NCBI RefSeq assembly: GCF_001641825.1
Contig: NZ_LRFH01000014.1
Coordinates: 434,001 to 498,000 of the forward strand
Length of the DNA stretch: 64,000 nt
Direction of reading: 5' to 3'
From: Guyparkeria sp. WRN-7
GTDB taxonomy: Bacteria; Pseudomonadota; Gammaproteobacteria; Halothiobacillales; Halothiobacillaceae
Below, piece after piece: positions 45,117-53,768 of this stretch (positions are counted from its first letter, which is position 1; each line of letters opens with the position of its first letter). The translations under genes and the position numbers were made by a program. The notes beneath the pieces are model-generated. The model ran no database searches. It saw nothing but the letters and a program-made list of their open reading frames with translations, and was not told the origin of the DNA.

Positions 45117-46349
45117 TCAGACCACGGCGCCCAGCTTGAAGATCGGCAGGTACATGGCGATGACGAGACCGCCGACCACGATGCCGAGGAAGGCCATGAT
45201 CATCGGCTCGAGCAGGCTCGACATGGCATCGACCATGTTGTCGACCTCCTCCTCGTACATGTCGGCCACCTTGGCGAGCATGGTATCCAGTGCACCAGTC
45301 TCCTCGCCGATGGCGACCATCTGCACCACCATCACCGGGAACAGGTTCGACTGCTGCATGCCGATACGCAGCGGCGAACCGGCGGCGACCAGGTCGCGCA
45401 TGTTCATCACCGCATCACGGAACACCGCGTTGCCGGTGGCCCCGGCGGTCGGCGGCAGGGCCTCGACCAGCGGCACGCCGGCGGAGAACATGGTCGACAG
45501 CGTGCGGGCGAAGCGAGCGATGGCCGACTTCTCCATTAGCGGGCCGAAGATCGGCAGCTTGAGGATCATCCGGTCGAGGAAGTGATTGAAGCGGTCGGAT
45601 CGTCGCTTGACGAACACGAACAGGAAAATCGCCGCCGCGATACCGCCGAAGATCCAGTACCAGTAGGCGCGGAACAGGTCCGACAGGTTGATCACGAACT
45701 GGGTGAATGCCGGCAGGTCGGCGCCGAAGCCTTGGAACAGCGACTCGAACTGCGGGATGACGAAGATCAGCAGGATCGCGGTGACGATGAAGGCGACCAC
45801 CAGGACGGCGGTGGGGTAGAACAGCGCCTTCTTGATCTTGCCCTTGAGGCTTTCGGTCTTTTCCTTGTAGGTCGCGATCCGGTCGAGGACCACCTCGAGC
45901 GCACCGGATTGCTCGCCGGCGCGGACGAGGTTCACGAACAGCTCGTCGAAGTGCTTGCGGTGCCGGTCGAGCGCGTCGGCCAGATTGGTGCCGCTCTCGA
46001 CGTCGTTCTTGACCTCGTTGATGAGGTCCTTCATCGACTTCTTCTCGGCGCTCTGGGCGATGATGTCGAGTGCCTGCACGATCGGCAGGCCGGCGTTCAT
46101 CATGGTCGACAGCTGCCGGGCGAAGGTCGCGATGTCCTTCGGTTCGACCGGCTTGGAGCTGGAGAACAGCGGCTTGGCCTTGCGCTTGACCCGGATCAGG
46201 GTCATGCCCAGTCGACGGATTTCGGCGCGTACGGCGGTGTCGTTGAAGGCCGCCATTTCGCCCTTGATCACCCGGCCTTCCCTGGTACGTGCCTCGTAGC
46301 TGAAGACGGGTTTCTCGGTGCTCTTGTTCTTGCTTGCCGCAATGGCCAT
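45117..46349 (-). CDS. pilC: type IV pilus inner-membrane platform protein PilC
   Basis: This 410-residue T2SF-family protein has two homologous domains (FARQLSTMMNAGLPIVQALDI and FARTLSTMFSAGVPLVEAL) and three membrane segments (ALFYPTAVLVVAFIVTAILLIFVIP; YWYWIFGGIAAAIFLFVFV; C-terminal MIMAFLGIVVGGLVIAMYLPIF). It couples the PilB motor to pilus assembly. It sits 28 bases downstream of pilB. Confidence 0.96.
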   Translation of the reverse strand: MAIAASKNKSTEKPVFSYEARTREGRVIKGEMAAFNDTAVRAEIRRLGMTLIRVKRKAKPLFSSSKPVEPKDIATFARQLSTMMNAGLPIVQALDIIAQSAEKKSMKDLINEVKNDVESGTNLADALDRHRKHFDELFVNLVRAGEQSGALEVVLDRIATYKEKTESLKGKIKKALFYPTAVLVVAFIVTAILLIFVIPQFESLFQGFGADLPAFTQFVINLSDLFRAYWYWIFGGIAAAIFLFVFVKRRSDRFNHFLDRMILKLPIFGPLMEKSAIARFARTLSTMFSAGVPLVEALPPTAGATGNAVFRDAVMNMRDLVAAGSPLRIGMQQSNLFPVMVVQMVAIGEETGALDTMLAKVADMYEEEVDNMVDAMSSLLEPMIMAFLGIVVGGLVIAMYLPIFKLGAVV

Positions 46350-46377
46350 CTTGTCTCTCCCTTGAGCCCGGCCGGGT

Positions 46378-48075
46378 TCAGTCCTTGGTGACGCGGTTGA
46401 TTTCCTCGAGGCTGGTCACGCCGGCGAGGACCTTCTTCAGGCCCGAGCGCCGCAGATCGTCGATGCCTTCCTCGCGCGCCTGGTCGGCGATATCCATGGC
46501 GTTTCCGCCCTGCATGATGATGCGCCCCATCGCCTCGGAAACCCCCATGACCTGATAGATACCAACCCGGCCTTTGTAGCCGTTGGTGCACTGGTCGCAG
46601 CCGACCGCCTTGAAGATCTTCGGCGAGCCGGCTAGGTCCTCGTCGGTGAAGCCCTCGCGCCGCAGTTCCTCGTCGGGAATATTCTCCGGCGTCCGGCAAT
46701 TATTGCACAGGCGGCGCGCCAGGCGTTGCGCGATGATCAGGCTCACCGATGAGGCGATGTTGTAGGCGGGTACGCCCATGTTGACCATCCGCGTGAGCGT
46801 CTGCGGCGCGTCGTTGGTGTGCAGAGTCGACAACACCAGGTGGCCCGTCTGTGCCGCCTTGATGGCGATCTCGGCGGTCTCGAGATCCCGGATCTCGCCC
46901 ACCATGATCACGTCCGGATCCTGACGCAGGAAGGCGCGCAGCGCGTTGGCGAAGGTCAGGCCCACCTTGGGGCTGACGTTGACCTGGTTGATGCCCGGGA
47001 CGACGATTTCCGCTGGGTCCTCGGCGGTCGAGATGTTGCGGTCACCGGAGTTGAGGATGTTCAGGCCGGTATACAGCGAGACTGTCTTACCCGAACCGGT
47101 CGGGCCGGTGACCAGGATCATGCCGTAGGGCTTTTCCAGGGCATCCATGTAGAGCTGTTTCTGCTCTGGCTCGTAACCGAGCTGGTCGATGCCGAGCTGG
47201 GCGCTCGACGGATCGAGAATACGCAGTACCACCTTCTCGCCGAACAGGGTCGGGCAGGTGTTCACACGGAAGTCGATCGAGCGCTTCTTGGAGAGCTTGA
47301 GCTTGATTCGCCCATCCTGCGGGATGCGGCGCTCGGAGATGTCCATGCGGCTCATAACCTTGACCCGCGCGATGATGCGGTCGGCGAGGTTCGCCGGCGG
47401 CTTGGCGCTTTCGGTGAGCATGCCGTCGATGCGGAACCGCACCCGGAACTGTTTTTCGTAGGGCTCGATGTGGATGTCCGAGGCGCCCTTGCGGATCGCG
47501 TCGGTGAGGAGTTTGGTGACGAACTTGACCACCACGTCGTCCTGGATGGACGAGTCCTCGACGTCGTGGGCCTCTTCCTCTTCCTTCTCGAACTGGACGT
47601 TGGCGAGGTCGTCGTCGAGCTCGCCGCCGAGCGCGTCCATGCTGTCGCTCATCGCGTCCTCAAGCAGACGCGTGATCTTGGGCGCTTCGGCGACCACCGC
47701 TTCGATCGCCATGTTGGTGGAGAAGCGGAAGCCGTCGAGCGCGCCGGTGTCGGACGGGTCGGCAACCGCGACAGTCAGACGCCGCCCGCGCTTGAACAGC
47801 GGCAGGGCGTTGTTCGCCTGCAGGACCTTTTCGGGGACGAGTTTCAGCGGCAGGTCACTGGTGTCGATCGCGTCGAGATCCACCAGCGGCAGGCCGAAGC
47901 GCTTGGCGCCGACCGCGGCGATGGTGGCGGCGGAGATGCCTTCGGCAAGCAGGGTGTTCAGCAGCGATTCGCTGCTGTTCTCGGCCTTCGACTGAATGGC
48001 GTGTGCCTGGTCGTTGCTAAGGGCTTCCGCCTTGACCAGTGCGCTCAGCAATCCATTGACGGGGGGTGCGCTCAT
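46378..48075 (-). CDS. pilB: type IV pilus assembly ATPase PilB
   Basis: This 565-residue extension ATPase has the N-terminal MshEN-like domain (residues about 1-150) and the core with Walker A TGPTGSGKTVSLY, the Asp box, Walker B IMVGEIRDLETAEIA and the His box LSTLHTNDAPQTL. A tetracysteine zinc motif (CNNC ... CDQCTNGYKGR) lies near residues 455-500. MshEN domains can bind cyclic di-GMP, and a GGDEF protein lies 8 kb away; any link is inference. First gene of pilBCD-coaE. Confidence 0.96.
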   Translation of the reverse strand: MSAPPVNGLLSALVKAEALSNDQAHAIQSKAENSSESLLNTLLAEGISAATIAAVGAKRFGLPLVDLDAIDTSDLPLKLVPEKVLQANNALPLFKRGRRLTVAVADPSDTGALDGFRFSTNMAIEAVVAEAPKITRLLEDAMSDSMDALGGELDDDLANVQFEKEEEEAHDVEDSSIQDDVVVKFVTKLLTDAIRKGASDIHIEPYEKQFRVRFRIDGMLTESAKPPANLADRIIARVKVMSRMDISERRIPQDGRIKLKLSKKRSIDFRVNTCPTLFGEKVVLRILDPSSAQLGIDQLGYEPEQKQLYMDALEKPYGMILVTGPTGSGKTVSLYTGLNILNSGDRNISTAEDPAEIVVPGINQVNVSPKVGLTFANALRAFLRQDPDVIMVGEIRDLETAEIAIKAAQTGHLVLSTLHTNDAPQTLTRMVNMGVPAYNIASSVSLIIAQRLARRLCNNCRTPENIPDEELRREGFTDEDLAGSPKIFKAVGCDQCTNGYKGRVGIYQVMGVSEAMGRIIMQGGNAMDIADQAREEGIDDLRRSGLKKVLAGVTSLEEINRVTKD

Positions 48076-48177
48076 CGATCCGCCTGTGCGTTGTCGCGTC
48101 CGTGTTCTTTCATCGCGCCCCGAACGGGGCGCCGCTCTCGCAAAGCATGCCCGCTTGCCGGGTTCCTGACAAGCCGG

Positions 48178-48639
48178 TCACGCGTCGCCGTGATCCGGTT
48201 TTTCGCCCGCGAGCCGGGCTTCGAGCTCGGCTACCCGCTCGCGCAGGCGGTCGTTTTCCTCACGCATGCGGACCAGTTCGGTAACGTCGCGCTGGATGCC
48301 GATGAAGTAGGTGAGGTGGTCGTCGTCATTGAAGACGGGGGTGATCGACAGCTCGTTCCAGAAGAGGCTGCCGTCCTTGCGGTAGTTGCGCAGCACCACC
48401 CGGGTGGAGTCACCGCCGCGGATCGCCTCGCGCACCTCGGCGAGCGGGGCCTGGTCGCGATCGCCGGCCTGCAGGAAGCGGCAGTCCTGGTAGAGGATTT
48501 CCTCTTCCGGGTAGCCGGTCAGTTCCTCGAAGGCCCGGTTGGCGTAGATCAGGATGTTGTCCGAGCCTTCCTGCTCGGCAATCACGATCCCGTCCGTGGA
48601 GGCGTTCACCGCCTTCTTGAGCAGATTCGCATCCAGCAT
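48178..48639 (-). CDS. short LOV blue-light photoreceptor
   Basis: This 153-residue protein is a single LOV domain with short flanking helices. It opens MLDANLLKKAVNASTDGIVI, and the flavin-binding motif reads DCRFLQAGDRDQ with the photoactive Cys at position 53. Then come VLRNYRKDGSLFWNELSITPV and FIGIQRDVTELV, followed by a coiled-coil-like C-terminus. It closely resembles the Pseudomonas short LOV proteins that form a flavin-Cys adduct and work without a fused effector. It is downstream of the LitR-like gene on the same strand, 81 bases apart. Confidence 0.92.
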   Translation of the reverse strand: MLDANLLKKAVNASTDGIVIAEQEGSDNILIYANRAFEELTGYPEEEILYQDCRFLQAGDRDQAPLAEVREAIRGGDSTRVVLRNYRKDGSLFWNELSITPVFNDDDHLTYFIGIQRDVTELVRMREENDRLRERVAELEARLAGEKPDHGDA

Positions 48640-48720
48640 CGAGGTCTGGATCTCCTGTGGGGCTGGGTGGGTCGGATCATTGTGACACAGACGGGAGTGT
48701 CGCTACAGGACGGCGGGTCG

Positions 48721-49689
48721 TCAGTGGCGCGTGGGCTGCTGCGTGGTGTCGGCGCGGCCCAGAGCGCTGGCGACCTGTTCTCGGCACAGCTGGATATCGT
48801 CCTCGACCACCTGGCGCCAGCGCTGCATGAAGTTGGCCACCTCGCCATCGCTGCGGGGTTCCAGCAGAGGCAGGTCGCACCAGAATACGTGAGCGCCTGC
48901 CCGTCGGGCCGTGGGGCGCGGGCTGTCGCCGGTGCCCAGTCGGACCCAGGCCCGGGCGTCCCAGCGGCGCACCATCTGTTCGCGCTGGGATTCGCTCAGC
49001 CCGGTGGGCAGCAGCCGCACGTGGAGGCGGTCGTCGTGGAGCGCGGCAAACAGCCGCAGGGCGCCGGCGGAGAAGGCTCGGCCAGGGACGAGGTTGTCGA
49101 CCACGACGACCGGCGAGGTGCTCTGCCCCGGGGCGTCGGCCACCCAGTCGGCGCGACCTTTCACGTACTCCGACAGCCAGACCAGCCCCAGGTCGCGATC
49201 CGGCCAGGCGGTGCGGGCCTCGAGTTGCGCCAGTGCCTCGATCAGCACGTCACGCAAGTAGTCTTCGGGCGTCAGCCACATCAGCGCGGTGGCTTCGGCG
49301 GCCCGCAGTTCGGCCGGGTCGAGATCCATCGCCGCACGGATCACCCGGTCGAGAAGCGAGCGGGGAGGGGCGGTCGTCGATGCCGGTTCCGGGGGCGGCT
49401 CCCGCCGGGCCTCGGGGGCGGGTTTCTGGCTTTCCTGGTCGAGCACCAGTGCGATCTGGGCGAAGCCCATGCCGCTTTCGGCCAGCTCCTGGATGCGCTG
49501 GATGGTGCGAATGTCCTGCTGGCTGTACAGGCGGTGGCCAGCGGGCGTGCGCGTGGGGCGAATCAGATCGTAGCGACGCTCCCAGGCGCGCAGCGTAATC
49601 GGATTGACACCGGTGATCTGCGAGACCGAACGAATGGGCAGCAGAGCCTGACTTTCGCTATCGCTGTGTTTGGATTCGATCGTTGACAA
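48721..49689 (-). CDS. MerR-family LitR-like (class II) light-response regulator
   Basis: The protein has about 322 residues. An N-terminal MerR winged helix (PIRSVSQITGVNPITLRAWERRYDLIRPTRTPAGHRLYS) precedes a B12-binding-like helical and Rossmann region. That region lacks the ExxHxxG cobalamin motif of CarH/LitR class I: the stretch VVVVDNLVPGRAFSAGALRLF has no His. Class II LitR proteins work with short LOV partners, and one is next door. The ATG at 49731 overlaps the predicted operator and has no Shine-Dalgarno. TTG at 49689 after AGGTGG is preferred. Confidence 0.82.
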   Translation of the reverse strand: MSTIESKHSDSESQALLPIRSVSQITGVNPITLRAWERRYDLIRPTRTPAGHRLYSQQDIRTIQRIQELAESGMGFAQIALVLDQESQKPAPEARREPPPEPASTTAPPRSLLDRVIRAAMDLDPAELRAAEATALMWLTPEDYLRDVLIEALAQLEARTAWPDRDLGLVWLSEYVKGRADWVADAPGQSTSPVVVVDNLVPGRAFSAGALRLFAALHDDRLHVRLLPTGLSESQREQMVRRWDARAWVRLGTGDSPRPTARRAGAHVFWCDLPLLEPRSDGEVANFMQRWRQVVEDDIQLCREQVASALGRADTTQQPTRH

Positions 49690-49715
49690 GGCGCCACCTG
49701 CAGCAGGTCGAGTGG

Positions 49716-49743
49716 TGTACAAGTTGTGCATCGATATTGTAGC
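49716..49743. promoter_or_regulatory. candidate LitR-type operator at the LitR/SDR divergent promoter
   Basis: TGTACA (49716), TGCATC (49727) and TGTAGC (49738) start exactly 11 bp apart. The core TGTACAAGTTGTGCA matches the photolyase-locus site at 13 of 15 positions. On the minus strand a TACAAT -10-like box (49736-49741) overlaps the third repeat, placing the array over and just downstream of the likely litR promoter, as expected for autorepression. Confidence 0.65.
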
Positions 49744-49800
49744 AGTCCTGGGCTACGCTCGCGTGACGGCCGTGCCGGCAATCATTACGGGAGAGACGCC

Positions 49801-50577
49801 ATGGCGATTGGAAAACGGGGCCCCGCGCGCACCTACTGGCTCGTCGGGGCGAGTAGCGGCATCGGTGCCGCACTGGTCGACCAGCTGGTGGCCCGTGGCC
49901 ATCGGGTGGCGATCTCGGCGCGGGATCAGGCGCGGCTCGAGGAGCGGTCAGCCCGGGATCCGGAGCGTGTGCTGGCGCTGACCGTCGATGTCACCCGTCT
50001 CGACGCCCTGATCGAGGCGCGTGACCGGTTGATCGAGCACTGGGGCGTGCCGGACTCGATCATCCTCAATGCCGGCGATTACGAACCCATGGGGCTGGCC
50101 GACTTCGACCCGGCACTGTTCGAGCGGCTCATGCGGGTCAATTTTCTTGGTGCGGTCAACGGCATCGAAGCCATGCGCGAGGCGTTCGTCGGGCGCGGCA
50201 AGGGCGAGATCGTTCTGACGGCGAGCGTGGCCGGTTACCGCGGCTTGCCCTATGCCGCGCCGTATGGGGCGAGCAAGGCGGCGATGATCAACCTGGCCGA
50301 GTCGTTGCGCCCGGAGTTCCAGCGCGCCGGGGTGGCCATCCGGGTGATCAATCCGGGGTTCGTCCGCACGCGGCTGACTGACAAGAACGACTTCGCCATG
50401 CCGGGGCGCATCGAGCCGGTTCAAGCCGCAGAGCAGATCGCCCGCGGTCTCGAACGCGACGGGTTCGAGATCCTCGCTCCGCGTGGCTTCGGCTGGGTGA
50501 TGAAGGGGCTGCGGCTGCTGCCCTACCGGCTCTATTTCGCCCTGACCCGGCGGATGCTCAAGGAGCCCGGCCAATGA
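49801..50577 (+). CDS. short-chain dehydrogenase/reductase
   Basis: This 258-residue SDR has the cofactor motif LVGASSGIGAALVDQL (about residues 15-30), LNAGDYEP (NAG motif) and the catalytic YGASK after TASVAG. The substrate is unknown. It is divergent from the LitR-like/LOV pair across the operator and overlaps the NTF2-like gene by four bases. SDR plus NTF2-like pairs recur in light- or singlet-oxygen-induced clusters of Pseudomonas and Rhodobacter, which supports membership of the same regulon. The ATG at 49801 follows GGGAGAGACGCC. Confidence 0.9.
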   Translation: MAIGKRGPARTYWLVGASSGIGAALVDQLVARGHRVAISARDQARLEERSARDPERVLALTVDVTRLDALIEARDRLIEHWGVPDSIILNAGDYEPMGLADFDPALFERLMRVNFLGAVNGIEAMREAFVGRGKGEIVLTASVAGYRGLPYAAPYGASKAAMINLAESLRPEFQRAGVAIRVINPGFVRTRLTDKNDFAMPGRIEPVQAAEQIARGLERDGFEILAPRGFGWVMKGLRLLPYRLYFALTRRMLKEPGQ

Positions 50578-51038
50578 CCCTGCCCGGTCGCAGCCTCAAT
50601 CTTCAGGCGGCGGTGGAGCGCTACGTGGCGGTGATGGAGACGTTGCGGGTCGACAATCTGGCCGCGCTCGATGCCGTGCTGACGCCCGAGGCGCGCTTCG
50701 TCGACCCGTTCAACGACGTGCATGGCATCGAGGCGATCCGCGGGGTCTTCGCCCACGGGTTCGAGCACTGCCCCGGCATGCGATTTCAGGTGTTCGCCCG
50801 CGCGGTGGACGGTCAGCACGCCCTGCTGCGCTGGCGGATGACCTGCGACGACTCGTCCACCGATCTGGTGATCGAGGGCATGTCGGAACTGACGCTGGCA
50901 CCGGACGGGCGGGTTGCTGCCCACGTCGACTACTGGGACCCGGCCGCCCAGCTCTACGAGCGCGTGCCGGTTCTCGGCTGGCTGCTGCGGCGCATCAGAC
51001 GTCGTCTGGCCGCGCCGGTGGCGCGCGACGGTCGCTGA
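50574..51038 (+). CDS. NTF2-like/SnoaL-fold protein
   Basis: This 154-residue protein has the cone-shaped NTF2-like sequence pattern: a helical start (LQAAVERYVAVMETLRVDNLAALDAVLTPEARFVDPFNDVHGIEAIRGVF), then beta strands (LRWRMTCDD, DGRVAAHVDYWDPAAQLYE). The ligand or reaction is unknown. It is translationally coupled to the SDR. Its 3' end overlaps the convergent MFS gene by 44 bases. Confidence 0.85.
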   Translation: MTLPGRSLNLQAAVERYVAVMETLRVDNLAALDAVLTPEARFVDPFNDVHGIEAIRGVFAHGFEHCPGMRFQVFARAVDGQHALLRWRMTCDDSSTDLVIEGMSELTLAPDGRVAAHVDYWDPAAQLYERVPVLGWLLRRIRRRLAAPVARDGR

Positions 51039-52395
51039 CCCGCTCCGCGTCCGGCTCGTCGATCGCCCCCGGCGGGCCCTCGTAGTCTTCCCAGGCCGGA
51101 TCGGGCTCGTAGATCGGCGGTTCGGCATCGCTAACGTGTTCGGAACGGGGCGCGTGGCCGCCGTCCTCCCCTTCGCCGGAACGGGGGTCGAGCTCCGCGC
51201 CGGCGGCGGAGGTGCGGTGGGTGAAGACGTAGTCGCCCCGTTCATCGTCCGGTACCGGCTCGTCGATCAGGATGCGCCAGAAGATCAGGCCAATCATGGC
51301 GACCAGCGCGGCGAGAACGAACAGCGGGAAACCGGCGGCGCCAAACCAGCCCATCGCCGCGCCGGAGACCATCGGTCCGACCACCGAGCCGGCGCCGTTG
51401 ACCATCAGCAGCCCACGTGTGCCCTCGAGCACCTGGTCGCTCGACAGCCGGTCGTTGGTCTGCGCGACACTGATCGCGTACAGCGAGAACGAGAAGCCGC
51501 CGAAGACCAGCGCCAGCGCGAACAGGCTCCAGCCGGGGAACCAGTCCTGCAGGGCCAGCAGGATCGAGAAGGCGGCGCCGATTGCCGAGATCACGATCAG
51601 CACGTAGCGCCGGTCCCGGCCGTCGGACAGCCTGCCGATGGGCCATTGCAGCAGCCCGCCGCCGACGATGATCGCGGCGACGAAGGTGGCCACCTGCGTA
51701 TCCGGTAGCCCGACGCGGCTGGCGTAGACGGCGGCCATGCCGTAGATCGTCCCGGTGATCGTTCCCGATACCGCTGCGCCGATCACGCCGGTGGGGGCGA
51801 GGCGGAACAGTTCCAGCAGCGGCAGCCGCGCCGTCTCCATCGGTGGCGGCTGGCTCACGCGGGTGAGCGCCACTGGCACCAGGCCCAGCGAGAACAGCAG
51901 TCCGACGATCGCGAAGGTCGACACGTCCATCGGACCGTACAGCCCGATCAGGAACTGCCCCGCGCCATAGGCGAACAGGCTCACCATCATGTACACGCCG
52001 AAGACCTGGCCACGGTGGCTGGTGACCTTCTCGTTGATCCAGCTCTCGATCACCATGTACAGGCCCAGCAGGGTCACGCCGTTGACCAGTCGCAGCCCCA
52101 TCCACACCCAGGGGTCGACCCACAGCCCGTGGATGATGGCGGCGGCCGAGGAGATGGCGGCCAGCGCGGCGAAGGTGCGGATGTGGCCGACACGGCGGAT
52201 CATCGCGGGCACGGTGATCGTGCCCAGCACGTAGCCGACGTAGAAGGCCGACATCACCAGGCCGATGGTGCCGTCGGAGAAGCCTTCCTCCGCCGCGCGC
52301 AGGCCCAGCAGCGTGGCCAGCAGGCCGGAACCGGCCAGCAGGACGCCCATGCCGGCCAGCAGCGACTGCACCGAGAACACCATGCTGAGCATCAT
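50995..52395 (-). CDS. MFS transporter
   Basis: This 466-residue protein has about 12 membrane segments starting at SLLAGMGVLLAGSGLLATLLGLRAA. It resembles the YcaD/UMF-type MFS group (GFSDGTIGLVMSAFYVGYVLGTI, MRLVNGVTLLGLYMVIESWINE). The C-terminal about 70 residues form a charged hydrophilic tail (rich in Glu, Asp, Pro) that encroaches on the convergent NTF2-like gene. The start is ATG 52395 or 52392 behind GGGAG. Substrate unknown. Confidence 0.85.
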   Translation of the reverse strand: MMLSMVFSVQSLLAGMGVLLAGSGLLATLLGLRAAEEGFSDGTIGLVMSAFYVGYVLGTITVPAMIRRVGHIRTFAALAAISSAAAIIHGLWVDPWVWMGLRLVNGVTLLGLYMVIESWINEKVTSHRGQVFGVYMMVSLFAYGAGQFLIGLYGPMDVSTFAIVGLLFSLGLVPVALTRVSQPPPMETARLPLLELFRLAPTGVIGAAVSGTITGTIYGMAAVYASRVGLPDTQVATFVAAIIVGGGLLQWPIGRLSDGRDRRYVLIVISAIGAAFSILLALQDWFPGWSLFALALVFGGFSFSLYAISVAQTNDRLSSDQVLEGTRGLLMVNGAGSVVGPMVSGAAMGWFGAAGFPLFVLAALVAMIGLIFWRILIDEPVPDDERGDYVFTHRTSAAGAELDPRSGEGEDGGHAPRSEHVSDAEPPIYEPDPAWEDYEGPPGAIDEPDAERVSDRRAPPARPDDV

Positions 52396-52441
52396 CGCGC
52401 TCCCGCGTGGTCGGCCGGCGTGGAGGGGCGGGCAGCTGCGA

Positions 52442-53275
52442 TCATTTCGTGCGCGGTGTCTGGGCGGCCGGGCAGTCGACGGCGAACAGCGCCTCGTCCT
52501 CCAGGCGCAGTGCCGTGAGCTGGTGGCCCCAGAGGCAGCCCTGGTCGATACCCCAGGCATTGTGTCGGGGCATGGCCGGGCCGAGCGTGGACCAGTGACC
52601 GAAGACGATGCGCCGGTCGGTCATGGCGCGCCCGGGCAGGGCGAACCATGGTGTCAGCTCGGCGGCGGCATCCGCGGGCGGACGCTTTTCGTCGAAGTCG
52701 AGCCGGCCGTTGGCATGGCAGTAGCGCATGCGCGTGAACACGTTGATCGCGAACCGCTGGCGGTCGATCGGGGTCGGATTTCCGTCCGGGTGATCGCTCC
52801 CGTTGCCGAAGATGGCGCCGAAGAAGGCCTCCGGCTGGTTGCCACGCATGGCCGCTTCGGTCTCTCGTGCGGCCGCCTCTGCCTGCTCCAGCGTCCAGTG
52901 CGGATGGATGCCCGCATGCACCAGTGTCCAGTCGAGAGCCGGGTCATGATGCAGCAGCGGCTGGCGGCGCAGCCACTCGATCAGCTCGTCGCCGTCCTCG
53001 GCCTCGAGGATCGGTTCGAGCGTGTCGCGGCCACGGACGCTGCGCGTGCCGAATCGGCAGCCCAGCAGGTGGATGTCGTGGTTGCCCAGCACCGTGATGG
53101 CGCGATCGCCGAGGTCGCGGACGAAACGCAGTGCCTCGAGGGATTGCGGGCCACGGTTGACGAGATCGCCGACGAACCAGATGCGGTCGTCGGCCGGGTC
53201 GAATCGGACCTGCTCGAGCAGGGATTCGAGCGGGTCGAGGCAGCCTTGAAGGTCACCGATCGCGTATGTGGCCAT
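52442..53275 (-). CDS. apaH: symmetrical bis(5'-nucleosyl)-tetraphosphatase (Ap4A hydrolase)
   Basis: This 277-residue metallophosphatase hydrolyses Ap4A to two ADP. Motifs: YAIGDLQGCLDPLESLL (metal Asp), WFVGDLVNRGPQSLEALRFV, VLGNHDIHLL, VHAGIHPHW and IVFGHWSTLG. Length is normal for ApaH. It lies downstream of apaG with a 91-base gap, as the last gene of the adk-to-apaH series. Confidence 0.96.
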   Translation of the reverse strand: MATYAIGDLQGCLDPLESLLEQVRFDPADDRIWFVGDLVNRGPQSLEALRFVRDLGDRAITVLGNHDIHLLGCRFGTRSVRGRDTLEPILEAEDGDELIEWLRRQPLLHHDPALDWTLVHAGIHPHWTLEQAEAAARETEAAMRGNQPEAFFGAIFGNGSDHPDGNPTPIDRQRFAINVFTRMRYCHANGRLDFDEKRPPADAAAELTPWFALPGRAMTDRRIVFGHWSTLGPAMPRHNAWGIDQGCLWGHQLTALRLEDEALFAVDCPAAQTPRTK

Positions 53276-53366
53276 GCGGGGTATGGGGTCCGTGACGTGT
53301 GTGGAAAACCGGGGATGCTAGCACCCAAAACCCGTTCGGGCGCAGTCAATTGCGTCACGGTGACAC

Positions 53367-53768
53367 TCAGTGGATGTGGCGGAAGGCAGCCGGGGCGATC
53401 AGATCGAAACCGGGGATCGCCACGCGAAAGCTCTCGCCGCTGTCGCTGACGAAGCCGTAATCGCCGCGCATGCGGCCGGCCGGCGATTCGATCACCGCTC
53501 CGGACCGGTAGGCGTAGCGATCGCCGGGGAGGATGTGTGGTTGCTGTCCGACCACGCCTTCGCCACGGACTTCCTTGAGGCAGCCGTTGCCATGGTCGAT
53601 TACCCAGTGGCGGTCGGTCAGCGTGACGGCGCGGTCGCTGTCGTTCTCGATCACGATCTCGTAGCCGAAGGCGAAACGGTGTGCCGCGATGTCGCTGTGT
53701 TCGGGCACGAACACGGCGCGCGGGCGAATCCGGATCTGCTCGGCGAGTCGGGAAGCCACGGGTGTCAT
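53367..53768 (-). CDS. apaG: ApaG domain protein
   Basis: This 133-residue beta-sandwich protein has typical ApaG features: HRFAFGYEIVIENDSDRAVTLTDRHWVI, EVRGEGVVGQQPHILPGDRYAYRSG and SPAGRMRGDYGFV. ApaG is linked to Ap4A/cobalt phenotypes; its biochemical role is unclear. The ATG overlaps the pgl stop by four bases. pgl is inserted between rsmA and apaG, which are usually adjacent. Confidence 0.95.
   Translation of the reverse strand: MTPVASRLAEQIRIRPRAVFVPEHSDIAAHRFAFGYEIVIENDSDRAVTLTDRHWVIDHGNGCLKEVRGEGVVGQQPHILPGDRYAYRSGAVIESPAGRMRGDYGFVSDSGESFRVAIPGFDLIAPAAFRHIH

Noticed and set aside
46819-49686. 955-residue plus-strand open frame opposite pilB, LOV and LitR genes
   Set aside because: It spans three recognised minus-strand genes and has no domain; the open frame is due to high GC.
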